A stretch of 64,000 nt of DNA from Adiantum capillus-veneris (GCA_014529385.2 CM043967.1:87965278-88029277); one strand, 5' to 3'; numbered from the stretch's first letter, positions 12,420 through 23,944 are shown. Made by a program: numbers and translations. Notes: generated by a model not told the origin, from the sequence alone.

Positions 12420-12597
12420 ATGCTATATACATGAGAATGTCTCATGGTTGATACCTAGGTGTGACTGAGTTGTCACATTTTGTTATTGTCCAACTTTTGT
12501 TGCAAAATATGCTATATTCATGAGAATGTCTCATGGTTGGTACCTAGGTGTGATCGGGTTGTCACATTCTATTATGGTCCAAATTTTGTTGCAAGAC
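12420..12597 (+). repeat. 89-bp tandem duplication with internal palindrome
   Basis: Two units (12420 and 12509) share atgctata, gagaatgtctcatggttg and tacctaggtgtga. Each carries a palindrome CATGAGA-ATG-TCTCATG, or its one-mismatch version. Confidence 0.8.
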
Positions 12598-12958
12598 TTT
12601 TACGTACGTACCGTGGAAAGTCTCGTCATAGAATTGCGGTTCGGATATGTTTGTGTTAAATGCATGCACACTAGGTGTTATGGGCCCTAGTGTTTAACAC
12701 AAATTTATTCGGAGCGGCATGCAAATTCATGGACATTATTGTTTCTGCAAATTTTTGCACTGAAACTCCAATCTGCTTTCAACCTAGTTGGTTGTCTCCA
12801 TTCCATATCGTGTACATGGCTGGATAATCAATGATTGAGTCATAGTTTGTCGTCAGTCGTGGGCGAATGTCTGTAAGTGGTTGGGGGAAATCACCTCACT
12901 CTTACTGTTGCTATTCATCCCGCGTAGGATGGGCATCTTACAAGCATTCTATTTAGTA

Positions 12959-13025
12959 CTAAAGGATATGCAAAGTGCATACGTTAGTAAAGCACGCTAA
13001 AGGATATGCTAAGTGCATACGTTAG
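12959..13025 (+). repeat. 38-bp tandem duplication
   Basis: ctaaaggatatg followed by gtgcatacgttag occurs at 12959 and again at 12997. It lies in the decayed integrase region. Confidence 0.75.
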
Positions 13026-13583
13026 CAAGAAGTGAAACCACTAGATCGGTCACCTTTCTGGTTTGGAGTTGCTTCATATGATGAAAGGCATGTTACGGCT
13101 AGTTCTAGTCTCTGCCTGTTATTCTCAAGTTATCAACCTTAATCATGAGTTTGGATGAGGTTGACTATTGACAAGAAACCACCGCAAGTCAAGGACTTGG
13201 TTGCTCTTGATGAGTATGTCAGCATAGTACTTTCATGGAAAGATGAGCCGAGGTTATATTGCACATTCCAGTACCTTCAAAAAGTCTGAAACCTGGGTAT
13301 ACATTTAAACACCTCGACGTTGTGATAACTCATTTAGCATTCTCAAGTGAGTTCTAAATGGAGCCTTCACGCTCTTTTGATTATGAGTCGGTTAACCAAG
13401 ACGGTTGCACAGGGACAACAATGTAGAAAATCAAGATGTTACTCTTGATTTCATTGAACCTCCCAATGAACCGGGTTCCGATTCAACTAACCGTTGGATC
13501 CATGAGGGATGCCACGGTGGAAAAAATTAGTGTTCTTATGAAGATACCACCACTTGTGTTTTCGAGGACGAAAACGCTTCTCC

Positions 13584-13597
13584 AAAGGGGGGAGTAA
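13584..13597 (+). other. Polypurine tract
   Basis: aaaggggggagtaa lies directly before the LTR at 13598. It primes plus-strand DNA synthesis in LTR elements. The minus-strand gypsy element has nearly the same tract next to its LTR at 50757. Confidence 0.75.
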
Positions 13598-13805
13598 TGT
13601 CATGCCAAGGGTAGGAGTAGACGGGCATGGCCCGGGCAATGTGCCCTCTTCCATATATAAACCCTTGAATTTTACAAGCTTTTGTAAGCACATGGGTCCT
13701 ACAGGCAAGGCCACCAACACGGCCAGACAATGTGTATGCTAGGGAGAGGTTATAAGATATCACGGTTGGGTGGAGACTAGCACACGCATTAGCACCACCC
13801 TTTCA
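13598..13805 (+). mobile_element. Gypsy LTR shared by two internal regions
   Basis: The 208-bp LTR starts TGTCATGCCAAGGG and ends ...CCTTTCA. A polypurine tract abuts it on the left and a primer binding site on the right. It is therefore at once the 3' LTR of the decayed copy to its left and the 5' LTR of the copy to its right. A TATA box (TATATAA) lies at 13654-13660. Confidence 0.75.
13654..13660 (+). promoter_or_regulatory. TATA box in gypsy LTR
   Basis: TATATAA about 55 bp into the LTR, in the position expected for an LTR promoter. Confidence 0.5.
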
Positions 13806-14006
13806 CTGGTATCAGAGCTATTTTTGGGAGGAGGAGAAAAGCGGGTTGCATGTGCATGCGACGTGCTGCTTCTCTCCCACGTTCCACAAACAGTGATGTA
13901 TCCACTTTGCAGCAAAAAGAAGGCAGGCATAGTTTCATGCGCATTACCACCGCCCTTTCACTAGTATTAGAGCTATTTTTGGGAGGAGGGAAAAAGCGGG
14001 TTTCAT
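13785..14006 (+). repeat. 155-bp tandem duplication covering LTR end and primer site
   Basis: Unit 1 (13785-13939) holds the last 21 bp of the LTR, the primer site and the leader. Unit 2 begins at 13940 (gcattaccaccgccctttca, a changed primer site and the ctatttttgggagga stretch). It breaks at 14006, where a solo LTR is inserted, and resumes at about 16135-16229 with cacgttccacgaatag and gcagcaaaaagaaggtag. The duplication therefore predates the LTR insertion. Confidence 0.8.
13807..13818 (+). other. Primer binding site, initiator-Met tRNA type
   Basis: TGGTATCAGAGC begins 1 nt after the LTR end. A degenerate second copy (tagtattagagc) follows at about 13962 as part of the 155-bp duplication. 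Confidence 0.85.
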
Positions 14007-14061
14007 TGATAGCCGGCTTTCGGAAAATCAAAGAAAAAAAAGAAAAAAAAAACTCATTTCA

Positions 14062-14544
14062 CCCCCCCCCCCCCCCCCCCCCCCTCCCACTTTCAGTACC
14101 CCCCCACCGTAACTCATCGTTCCCTTCCCGCCCCACGGGCATCTGATAAAACTCTCGCACTCTCTCCCCCCCATTTTCTTTACATACCCTCTTCCCCCTC
14201 CTTCACCCCCCCCCCCCCCCGATTTACCCTCCCCGGCCAGGCAGAAATTAAGAAGAAACCCCCCAACCCCTCTCTCGTGCTCCCTCGGTGTAAGCCGCGT
14301 GGGACCCCCCCCCCCCCCCCCCCCTTCACTCTTACACTCACCCCTCTCCCATTACCATTTACCCTCTACCCTATCCTACCCCCCCCCCCCCCCCCCCCCC
14401 CCCCTCTTCGGCCCGCCAATATTCCCTCCCCCGACCCCTCCTCTCTCTTCCCCACCCGCTCGCCTCACCCTCCTTCGGCTCATTCCCCCCCCCCTTCGGC
14501 CTCATTTTCCCCCCCCCCCGGCCCGCGGATATATTCCCCCCCCC
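14062..14544. repeat. Cluster of C homopolymers
   Basis: Runs of C at 14062-14084 (23), 14206-14220 (15), 14305-14324 (20), 14379-14404 (26), 14485-14494, 14509-14519 and 14536-14544. The complementary strand is G-rich and could form G-quadruplexes. Proline-rich ORFs here are artefacts. Confidence 0.95.
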
Positions 14545-14802
14545 ATTGACTTAGTTGTCATTCATCCTTAAGCCCATGAAAGAGACACCACCCTCCCCCT
14601 CTCCCTCTCACCCACACAAACCCATGCCCCGCCATACCCCCTCTCTCCCTCACTCTCCCTCACACACTCCCTCTACCCTTATCCCCTCACCCTCCCCCTC
14701 TCCCTCTCACGGCACGGCAGCACGCCAAACTCTCTCTCTCTTTCTCATCCGGATGCCGCCATCACGCAAATCTCTCTCTCTCTTGCCTTGCGGCAGCAGT
14801 TG

Positions 14803-14803
<1 letters not shown>

Positions 14804-14833
<30 letters not shown>
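14804..14833. repeat. (CA)n microsatellite
   Basis: About fifteen CA units within solo LTR D. CT, TA and CA-rich runs continue to about 15070. Confidence 0.9.
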
Positions 14834-14836
<3 letters not shown>

Positions 14837-15875
14837 CACCACACACCTCCCCCCCCCTCTCCTTCCGCCATGCGCAACAGTCCGCCATCCGCCACAGGAA
14901 AAAAAAGAAAAATATATATATAAATTATATATATATATATACATTATATAACTCCCCCCCCTTTCCCGTGTTCCCACGCACGCATGCGCACATACATATA
15001 CATATACGCACTCATCCACAAAAAAAACACACACACATGCTCCCACACTCACATACATACATACGCACATGCATAAACGCTTACGACATCGACAAACGAA
15101 AGAAGAAGGATCCAAAGCACGCACCACCAACGACAAAAACAGAAAATGCGCCGAAGGCATGCCCCGGCCGACTCCGGAAAGAAGTACGCTCGACACCAAC
15201 GCACCGGCAGCTCGCCATTCGCCGGCAACACGCAACCTCAATGCCATCTCAGTAATTTTAGGTTATTTTACCATTATCTTCATTTTTCACCCAAGCCATT
15301 GTAAATTTTCCTTTTGTAAATATCCTCTCTCTAGGTGAGGGTAACAAAGGCCCACCTAGAGATTCCCATCTTTTAATAACCTCCCCCAAAAACAAAGCAA
15401 GGGTCAACCACACCGGGACCACCACTTGCTTTGTCTCCCCGATTAAGATTACCCTAACCACACTGGGATTACCATAATCCAAGTAGCCAACACCTATAAA
15501 TTGGCACTGAGAGGTCACTATCGGGGGGGGGGGCAACGTATGTGGAACCAAGCATTGGGTAGAGTGTAGTAGGAGGGATTGACACCATCACCATCACGCG
15601 GAGAGGGTTTAGGGTCTTGTGTGTTGGGTTTGCCTTGAAAATTGCACCATGCGAAGGGACTCACACCCATCTCTCGACTCCAATGGTCGATGCACACACG
15701 TATGCACGCTCTTGGCAATGAACATTTGCAGTCATTGAATCTCCCTAGAGAACGCACCAAGTAGGTTGCACCATCTCTTACCCCTACCTCTCTACCACCA
15801 CGGCATGCCACCTTGTAAATATTGCAGAAATAATTCACCCTCACACCCCCGAGGTTGTTTTCATCAATTGCGAGT

Positions 15876-15980
<105 letters not shown>

Positions 15981-16229
15981 GCTTACGGTATTCATATCAT
16001 CATGGGCTTTGCGTCCTAGCCGCTCAAAGCTAGGTGGTGCCCCCTGTTCGCTTTACCGTGGCAGGCTCGAGCCGAGCCATTCGGCCCCCGGCGTTTTAGA
16101 GGCCGTCGGGGTCCGGGGTCCGCTTTTCATCCGTCAGCATGTGCATGGGATGTGATGCTTCTCTTCCACGTTCCACGAATAGTAATGTATCCGCTGTGCA
16201 GCAAAAAGAAGGTAGGCACAGCTTCCTGT

Positions 16230-16489
16230 GTGCAGTGCGTGGACAGACAATGATAGCTGATCATGGCCACAACACCTACTCTCTCCATAGTGGGCGGCTA
16301 CGGCGGCCGGCCAAGGCAAAATCGATCGGCAACTCTATGGCACCAAGGATCCGAAGGCTTCTATTGGCGTCGTTGGTTGCACGCGTAGAAAGGCCCATTA
16401 ACCCTGCATGAAGGAGGGATGAACCCACCCCATGAGGGTAAGAGGCCAACACTTTACCATCAAGCTATTGACCCTTGTTGTATATAACA
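16230..16489 (+). other. Leader / lost gag region of gypsy element
   Basis: This lies between the leader duplication and the surviving end of gag. I see no recognisable gag matrix or capsid sequence, so most of gag appears deleted. Confidence 0.4.
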
Positions 16490-17274
16490 AGGAAAGATAG
16501 TTACTTGTATTGAAAGAAAGCTAGAGGAAAAGGGAAATGTTCAAGAGAGGAAAGGAAAGGTTCCCTACTCTAAGAATAATTTTGCTAAGAGCAATGCGAC
16601 TAAGAGCCAATGGCGAGGTAGATCTCCCACACGTTCCAAGAGGAATAAGAGACAATCTACCTCTCCACGTCCACAAGAGTGTAAGAAGCCCAACCACTCA
16701 CGAGATACTCCACGTGGGTCTCTTAGCATTGCTGATTTTGAGCGTGCAAAGAAACACAATTTGTGTTTTAGATGTCTTTCGGACCAACATAACAAGAAAG
16801 ATTGTCCTCTTTTACAAGGCAAAGAAAAGGCCATGCACACGGTGCAACACCTCACATTAGATTCATCTCCTAAATATTGTGATGTAGAGGTTCTTCATGG
16901 AAGAAAAGCACAAGTGTTGTGTGCCTGCTTCAATGTGGCTGACCACCTTTGGCACCCATGATTTGATTCGCATGCATGGAACTATTAACGGACAACGTGT
17001 TCGTATTTTAGTGGATGATGGTGCAAATCATAACTTATTGAACTATAAGCTAGTCAAGAAATTGAAGCTTACACAGACTCCCTGCTCTCACAAGTATGTG
17101 GTGGAGCACATGTCTGGGAATGATAAAAAAGTATGGGACACGGTATTTCAAGGGGTTGAGCTTATTCTTCAAGATCATATGATGACCCTTGACGTCCAAG
17201 AAAAATATACCATTTGTACCTCTTATATGTACAACCGAGCTTCCTATTTTGTAGAAAGCATATTTAATAGATGA
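16490..17274 (+). pseudogene. Gypsy gag C-terminus (zinc knuckle) and protease
   Basis: An open stretch from about 16500 is basic and Ser-rich. It leads to an intact CCHC zinc knuckle near 16768-16812 (CFRCLSDQHNKKDCP). It ends at a stop after CACFNVADHLWHP. A shifted frame (16897-17274) carries the aspartic protease VRILVDDGANHNLLNYKLVK, where the catalytic Asp is in a VDDGA context, as in the related element at 54150-54200. Gag binds RNA; the protease matures the polyprotein. The frameshift and missing N-terminal gag make it non-functional. Confidence 0.8.
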
Positions 17275-17281
17275 AGTCTTT

Positions 17282-19778
17282 TTGTGTTACTGCTTGTCTC
17301 CAAGTCTTGTGAATTCTCAAGAGAAAAGTGCGGTGAATTCTAGTAATGGTATGCAAAGTGCAATGATTTCTAATAATAAGCAAAGTGTTTACATATCTAA
17401 CGAGCAAAGTGCTCTCAATTTAAATTCTATAGAGCAACGTGCAACTGTTGTAAAGCAAACATTACACGAATTACAAGATTCTCCATCCCAGCATAACTCT
17501 AGTTTACTTTCTCCTTTTGCACGGAAAAAGCTGACTCACTTACTCACGGAGTATAGTGATGTGTTCTCAAGTGATTTACCACCACCCCTTACACGTGATG
17601 TGCAGCATGGCATAGATGTCTTGCCAGGCACTAAACCGATGAGTAAACCACCTTATTGTATGAGTTCTAAAGAAGCCAAGGAGGTTGAGAGTCGGTTGGC
17701 TGACTACCTCGCTCGTGGTTTCATTAGACCTAGCACTTTGCCTTGGGCATCACCAATTCTATTGGTAAAAAAGAAAGATGGTACTATGCGCATGTGCATA
17801 GATTATCGTGAATTAAATGCGATAACCATCAAGAACAAGTATCCTCTACCTCGAGTAAATGAGTTGTTTGATCAACTCCATGGGGCAAGATACTATACAA
17901 AGATAGATCTTCGTTCAAGATACCACCAGGTCCATATCCTTTTGCAAGATATCTCCTAAACTGCCTTTAAAACACGGTTCGAGCATTTTGAATTTTTGGT
18001 TATTCCTTTGGTCTAATCAATGCTCTAGCTACATTTATGACACTCATGGATAGTTTCTTACATCCCTATCTTCGAAAATTTGTTGTGGTTTTTCTTGATG
18101 ACATTCTCATTTACAGTAACACTGAAAATGAACACATAGAACACTTACGATTAGTGTTTGAATAGCTACGAGGTCACGTGCTGTATGCTAAGCAAAGCAA
18201 GTACGATTTCTTTAAAATAGAGATACATTACCTCGATCATGTGATCTCTTATTTTGGCATCAAAATGGACCCTAACAAGGTCACTGCCATTCTTCGATGG
18301 CCACATCTCAACACGGTTGAGGAGCTTCGAATATTTTTTGAGGAGATTCCGTGATTATGCCAAAATTGTTGTTCCTATGACAAATCAACTTAAAGCAAAA
18401 GGTAAGACCTTCTCTTGGGAAGAAGCCCAAAAATGCAGTTTTGAATTGCTTAAAGTAGCTATAGCCACTGCTCCCATCCTAGCAATCGTTGGCCCACTTA
18501 AGCAGTTTGTGGTAGAGATTGATGCTAGTGATAAAGCAATTGGTTAGGTACTTCTCCAGGAGGGAAGACCTATAGCCTTTGAAAGTAAAAAGTTAGATAG
18601 AGCTCAACAAAATTATTTTGTCTATGAGAGAGAGCTCTCTGCCATAATTTATGCTTTACGAAAAAGGTGACACTATTTATATGGTGCCAAGTTTGAACTA
18701 GTTTTTGACCATGAGAGTATCAAATGGTTTACTACTCAAACGGACTTGAAGGGCCGTAAAGATAGATGGGCCAAAATCCTTCAAGATTATGATTGTAGGC
18801 CTTGCGATATCATGTAGTAGTGGATGCACTAAGTTGGATGCCTCATATTAATTCACTTGCTTTCACAAAATAAAGAGTGGATTTTTGGAGTCATTACATG
18901 GAAAGTGTGACAAGATCAATCATATGCTAAAGTGTGGAGTGCAGTTTTAAAAAGGGATCCCTCACACTCACATGTCTCTGTACAACCAGATCAACATGTC
19001 TCTGCACGCACAGATAAAAACTCCAACACACAGAACTCAGGAAGAGCTTAAGCTATGAAATAATTTTTCCATTGATAATGGCTACTTACTCCACAAAGGT
19101 AGAGTATGTGTGCCAAAGGACTCGGACACTAAGCACCAAATCTTATTTGAGTGTCATGATAGCCCAAGTGTTGGTCCTCCAGGTACTCGTAAGACGTATG
19201 CCTGAGTTTGATGGAAATTTTATTGGCCGAGATTACATCATGATGTTCAAGAGTACGTACCAAATTGCCAACCGTGCCAAGTTAATAAGGCAGAGCACCT
19301 CAAGGTAGGTGGCCTTTTACATCCTTTAGATATTTCACAAAAGGTAAGTGGGAGAGTATCTCTATGGATTTTGCAGTAGGACTACCTACTACAAATCATG
19401 GCCATGATGCCATATGGGTAATTGTAGACCGTCTCACCAAGATGGGTCAATTCATTCCCACTAAGACTACGGTTAAGACACCAAAATTAGCACGGCTATT
19501 TGTAGAGCATATATACAAACTCTACGGTCTTCCAGTTAGTATCATTAGTGACAAAGATCAAAAGTTTGATAATCACTTTTGGAGAGATGTGTTTCAAAAG
19601 TTGAAAACTAAACTTAATCTATTTACGGTTGATCATCCAGAATAGATGGTCAAACCAAAAGAGTTAATCAAGTGCTAGAGGATATGCTACAAGCGTACGT
19701 TAGCAAGAAGAAAACCAATTGGGAACACTACTTACCTATATTAGAATTTGCTTATAACAATTCAAAGCATGTGACTAT
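17282..19778 (+). pseudogene. pol: Gypsy RT, RNase H and integrase, multiply broken
   Basis: The first 226 codons (17282-17959) are open. They cover the protease-RT linker and early [46 protein letters not shown] and [10 protein letters not shown] stop follows ILLQDIS, and frame changes then continue RT with the catalytic FLDDIL near 18090. RNase H is visible at about 18490-18790 (FVVEIDASDKAIG, stop, [23 protein letters not shown]). Integrase runs from about 19060: SMDFAVGLPTTNHGHDAIWV, SIISDKDQKFDNHFW and LEDMLQAYVSKKKTNWEHY. It breaks off at 19778, where a solo LTR is inserted, and resumes at about 22383. Same lineage as the element at 50587-56516. Confidence 0.85.
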
Positions 19779-21472
19779 TGATAGCCGTTTTTCGGCTTTC
19801 CATAATTGCCATAGTAAGCTACCTCACCCTATCAAATCACTCAAACATTTTGGTTATCCCTACCATTTCACTGTACATAGGCGTGTGTTAGGGGACTTTT
19901 CCATATTTTCTTTAAAAACCTCAATTAGCTAGTCACTGGCCTAGTTGAGCCAAAAAACTTTAAAAAATTTTAAAAAGGTATATTATGGCCTCTTTGTGTG
20001 TAAATATTTCATTGTATATAGGGCCTAAATATAAGGATTTTTCATAATTATTTTGGTATTTATTTAAATATTTATACTTAGGTGTGTGTTATTTATGTTA
20101 TGTACATTGACTCACCATTACCACAATTTTTCTTACCATACTCTGATTCCATAAAGAAATAATTTCATGCGAGCTTCTCTTATTTTTAGTGTAACTCCAT
20201 CCCAACAAAAATCCAAAAAAACTAGTTTTATTTATGTGTATAATTTTTCACTATTGTGATTTTTTTTCCTTCCTACATCTATTCTCTATTACTCTCATAA
20301 ATTAGAACACCAAAAATATTCATCTTTTTATGGTAGACTTATAATGAGAGAGATTTATTTTGACCCCTTTATATTTTTTCCACCTATATTATTTATATTT
20401 GACATGTACATATTTTTTAGACCCCTCAATATTTGATTTCCTTAGTTGTACTATTCATTTATATCATGATCTCAACAATATCTTCAATTATAGACCTACC
20501 AAATAAGGTCAAGGGTATGTGGCATGCGTGCATGCACTATGGAGGGCTCACTCTTGGAGGCATTCAAAAGAATCATCCAAAGAAGGACCCCACAAGGACT
20601 TTGTGCAGTGGAAAAAGATAGACGGTCTTGCTGAATCTTTAAAGGTCACTTGCTCTCCGAATTTGAAAAGGTGATACAAAAAAAAGTTTTCTCTCGTGGG
20701 CTGAACTTTTGCCTCAAATTTTTTCATATTTTTTTGAGCTATGAGCTGTGAGCTATGATTTTATTGGTGGACCCCAGTTTGCCTATGCTATGCAGCCACT
20801 CTCCCTCTTCCACTTTATCATTTTCCTCTTTCACACACACACACTTCTCCACTCATCATCCCCACCTCTCTCACCCCCTACTCACCTTCTTCTCAACCTT
20901 GAAGAACAAGAGAAACCATGGTGAACTCATGTCTACTACACACACTTCCATTCCAAAATTAACCACCTAGTCTCATTTTTCCTCTTCCATAAGACCCATA
21001 TGTATCAAAAAACCACAAAATTCAGCCTCTTCTCTTGAAAGACAGCACCATGTTGATTGATTACTCATATTCAATTACCTTGGCTCCCAAGGAAGGTCAA
21101 GAGTGGAGAAAAAAAGTATCGTCAAAGCAAGTGGACCGTCAACAAGCGTCAAAATTGACCCTACATTGTAAGAAATCCATATTTTCTTACCTATTAAGAG
21201 TTTTTTCTTTTTTATTTGTATCCTACATGGATACTCCCATTGTAAATATCCAATTTCATTTGTAAATCAATAAAAATACTAACTCTACTAATTTACTAAC
21301 ACTAACCTAGTATGAAAACTCCTATCACCTCCACTTCTCTCCTCTCTCTTTTCTTCATCTATCCCCACCAAATTCTTGATAATTCCAAGCAAAATAAATT
21401 AGATAAGTGTTGAAAATCTAACCCAACCATGGTTAGAGGAGTAACCCTAGCCCTCAAAATTGCTATAAAAGG

Positions 21473-21480
21473 AGGGTGTA
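21473..21480 (+). promoter_or_regulatory. TATA box in solo LTR A
   Basis: CTATAAAA followed by ggaggg. The same motif occurs in both LTRs of the full element, so it is the probable LTR promoter. Confidence 0.6.
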
Positions 21481-22125
21481 GCTAGCACAAATGGTGGGAG
21501 CCATAAGCAAGAGCACTATGCTATAGCTTGAGAAGCCAAGCTCAACCTCTCTAGAAGGAGCTCTTGAGTGGAAGCTCATTGTCTTAGACATATGCATGTT
21601 TTTTATTAGGGGTGATTAGCAAGGAAACTCTATGCCATTGTAAGAGAGAGTGATCATTCAATTGAGAGTAGCAAATCTATCATTTCTCCTACTAGTGTAA
21701 GCCCAACATTTGCTGAATCAAGGAGGGTGGATTTGGACTAAGCTTGGATACTTTCTCTCTCTTCCAACGTGAAGTAATGGACAACAAAGATGTGTAAGTG
21801 TCTTGGTGTTTTTTTTTTAGTTCTTGATAGCTTGTCTCTGGGTGTTGTCATCAATTTAGCCATAAATCCCACATATTGTAAGAGGGCGACAGGGTGGGGA
21901 GGACTCCCTTGGCCTTAAGACAGTGATTGGGGTGGCTTTTCTTGTGATGTGTTGTGGTGTAATTTACTCAAGCTATATTGAACAAATACTAATCTCACTT
22001 TGATTGGTCATGACAGATTTGTAATAAGGTATTAATGCAACAAGCACCCCCTCCCCCTTCTCTCTGTCTCTTACATATATAATTGTGTTTGCTTGATCAC
22101 TACCGATACATTTCAAAGTAGCCCG

Positions 22126-22128
<3 letters not shown>

Positions 22129-22211
<83 letters not shown>
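22129..22211. repeat. (CT)n microsatellite in solo LTR A
   Basis: About 41 CT units, ending 171 bp before the LTR end. The corresponding tracts in copies B and C sit at the same distance. Confidence 0.97.
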
Positions 22212-22214
<3 letters not shown>

Positions 22215-22382
22215 CGTCCTAGTTCGCATCCAAAACTAGGTGGTGCCCCAAATTTGTTAGGGTTAGGTTGCGGATTTGTGTGTGTTGTTGTTTTTCTCCA
22301 ACCCCAACCCAATTGAGCAGCACGGGAGCCTAGAAGAGTGCTTAGAGGCCACTCTTCTTGTTGCTTGCCCCGGACCGCCTCA

Positions 22383-22612
22383 TTACATAGTTTAGTCCAT
22401 TTATGCTTTTATATGGATTTCAACCTACATCACCCGTTTTTTTGGGATTGGCTAAGGAGAAGATACAACAAGAAAAGGATTTTCTCAAAGGCCATTTTGA
22501 CATGCTTCGAGTTTCTCGACAAAATGTTAAGCAAGCTCAAGATCAATATAAGAAGTACGCAGATGAGCATCGTCGTCTTGCTACTTTCGAAGAAGGAGGC
22601 AAGGTTTTCCTC
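22383..22612 (+). pseudogene. pol: Integrase C-terminal part of the interrupted gypsy element
   Basis: It continues the integrase broken at 19778: SPFMLLYGFQPTSPVFLGLA, DFLKGHFDMLRVSRQNVKQA and QYKKYADEHRRLATFEEGG. The parallel segment at 51190-51390 has FMLMYDFQPRSPVRVGLV and WQAQDRYKKYVDEKRR. It ends at about 22612 where another lineage's sequence begins, so the chromodomain end, polypurine tract and 3' LTR are lost. Confidence 0.8.
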
Positions 22613-23090
22613 AAAGATGGAATGAGGAATGTGAGAAAGTGTTTCAACAATCAAAATAGAGACTTATTTCTGCTTCAATTTTGAACGCTTCTAACTAGAA
22701 CAAGATTTTACACGTTCATGTAGATTCATCAGCTTACGCTATTGGATGTATCCTAACTCAACATGGAGAAAACAAAATGGATTTTCCAATCTGTTACTCC
22801 GATAGACAGCTCAACAGTGCCGAGTGAAATTACACAACCACAAAAAGAGAGGGCTTGCAAATGATTTATTCAGTGAAAAAAATTAGACATTACCTTCTCC
22901 CAAACAAGTTCGTATTCTTTGTGGATCATCAAGCGCTATTGTACTTAGTGAACAAACCATGCAATACGGTCGCATAGTTCGATGGTTCATAATATTGCTA
23001 GAATTTGATTTCATTATAGTGGTCAAGAAAGGGACTACACATCAAAGGGTAGACCATTTATCGCAATTGATATAGAAGATATGGATACCC
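22613..23090 (+). pseudogene. pol: RT end and RNase H of a third gypsy lineage
   Basis: In shifting frames it reads WNEECEKVFQQSK (end of RT), HVHVDSSAYAIGCILTQHG (RNase H with its Asp), YSDRQLNSAE, stop, NYTTTKREGLQMIYSV and YLLPNKFVFFVDHQALLYLV. This is an RNase H type different from the flanking integrase. It resembles the piece at 39090-39400 on the other strand (HFYVDHQDLSYLFNKEV). The join at about 22612 therefore fuses parts of two elements. Confidence 0.7.
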
Positions 23091-23370
23091 AAAACATTGC
23101 TTTCTAATCAATCTTTTCCCTTGACAAAGTCCAGCTTCCCGTTTGATAGAACATCAAATCCTAAACCATGCCAACAAAAAACTTCAAACAATAACTTCAT
23201 GCTTCAATAGGCTTACCAAACTACAAATGGATTCCAAAAGCTAACTTGAACAAGCCAAAGGTAACAAGAGAAACAACATGGAAATGGAGGCCAAAACCAT
23301 CATATGGCCAGTCGTTGTCGCAATCTCTCAAAACCATCCTGAAATGGATCCCTAAATTTGCGCCAAACCA
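23091..23370. other. Unassigned flank of the copia element
   Basis: No feature recognised before the copia LTR. Confidence 0.5.
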
Positions 23371-23594
23371 TGTTACCATATACATGTGGTAGTGATGTGT
23401 GTGAACACACTAGGACCGTCAGGGCATTTTTTCCCTCTTTAGGAGGTTTTTTCCTTCGTGCATTGTATATACGCCCATCACTCTAGGGCTATCTATCTTT
23501 CCATTTCACACTAAGTAATACACTCTCTGTTGTGTGCCTTGAGCTTCCTTCGTCTTCCCCAAGCTGTGTACATTTCTTTGCAACCCTAATTCCA
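23371..23594 (+). repeat. Copia 5' LTR
   Basis: Pairs with 26378-26597. It shares gtgtgaacacactaggaccg, gcattgtatatacgcccatc and ttgtgtgccttgagcttcct. Confidence 0.85.
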
Positions 23595-23599
23595 AAAAT

Positions 23600-23610
23600 T
23601 GGTATCAGAG
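23600..23610 (+). other. Copia primer binding site
   Basis: TGGTATCAGAG, 5 nt after the LTR end: initiator-Met type, cut by one base at the end. Confidence 0.75.
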
Positions 23611-23944
23611 TAGGTTGCGTTCTCCCGGGCTTAGTAGTTGCTCCAGCACACGCCTGCTCACTCTTCGATTTCAAAGAGGTTTGGCGAGCGTTCATAGGTC
23701 AACAAATATTTTGGGTTAGCTCATAGAGCTTAGTTTTCTCAGTTTTTTATTCGGGCTCATTTCGGCCTCCATTTCCACTACAAGCAGGTCTGCACAAGGA
23801 ATTTTGTCATTTTGTGCAGAATTTCTATTAGTGCCGTTTTTTGCATAATAGGAGCCTTACAGTCTTCTACGGTTTGTGCTATTGTTCCCACTTTGTTTAT
23901 CCTCTTTTTGGGTAGTTTTCACATCAAGTGCACCATTTCCCACG

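Larger units (their letters stand above)
10861..13597 (+). pseudogene. Highly decayed internal region of a gypsy element
   Basis: No long ORF survives, but several landmarks place it in the same gypsy group as its neighbours. Near 12960-13030 the DNA resembles the integrase segment encoding DMLQAYVSKK at 19680-19710. Near 13525-13590 the end reads like a pol terminus (ISVLMKIPPLVF, then a frame giving TKTLLQRGE), comparable to VLKKKFPTFVFEDKNSSLRG at 50758-50820. A block at about 12015-12065 (gatacaacatggtctagg) matches the reverse complement of about 57030-57080. It ends in a polypurine tract against the LTR at 13598. The 5' boundary is uncertain. Confidence 0.55.
19779..22382 (+). mobile_element. 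Solo LTR A, 2.6-kb Tat-type LTR family
   Basis: The 2604-bp LTR starts TGATAGCCGTTTTTCGGCT and ends cggaccgcctca. It matches the two LTRs of the minus-strand element (31466-34006 and 43762-46397) along its length. It lies inside the integrase gene of the plus-strand gypsy element, between KHVTI and SPFMLLYGF, and carries no internal domain. It is therefore the product of LTR-LTR recombination. Flanks (ACTAT and TTACA) do not give a clean target duplication. The TATA box is at 21473-21480; a CT tract lies near its right end. Confidence 0.85.

Noticed and set aside
14277-14571. Proline-rich ORFs on the plus strand
   Set aside because: They are translations of C homopolymers and CCT-rich simple sequence in solo LTR D.
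14762-15255. Long ORFs of 155-161 residues on both strands
   Set aside because: Made of CA, TA and CT simple repeats within an LTR.
21973-22312. Arg-Glu repeat ORFs on the minus strand
   Set aside because: Shadow of the CT tract in solo LTR A.
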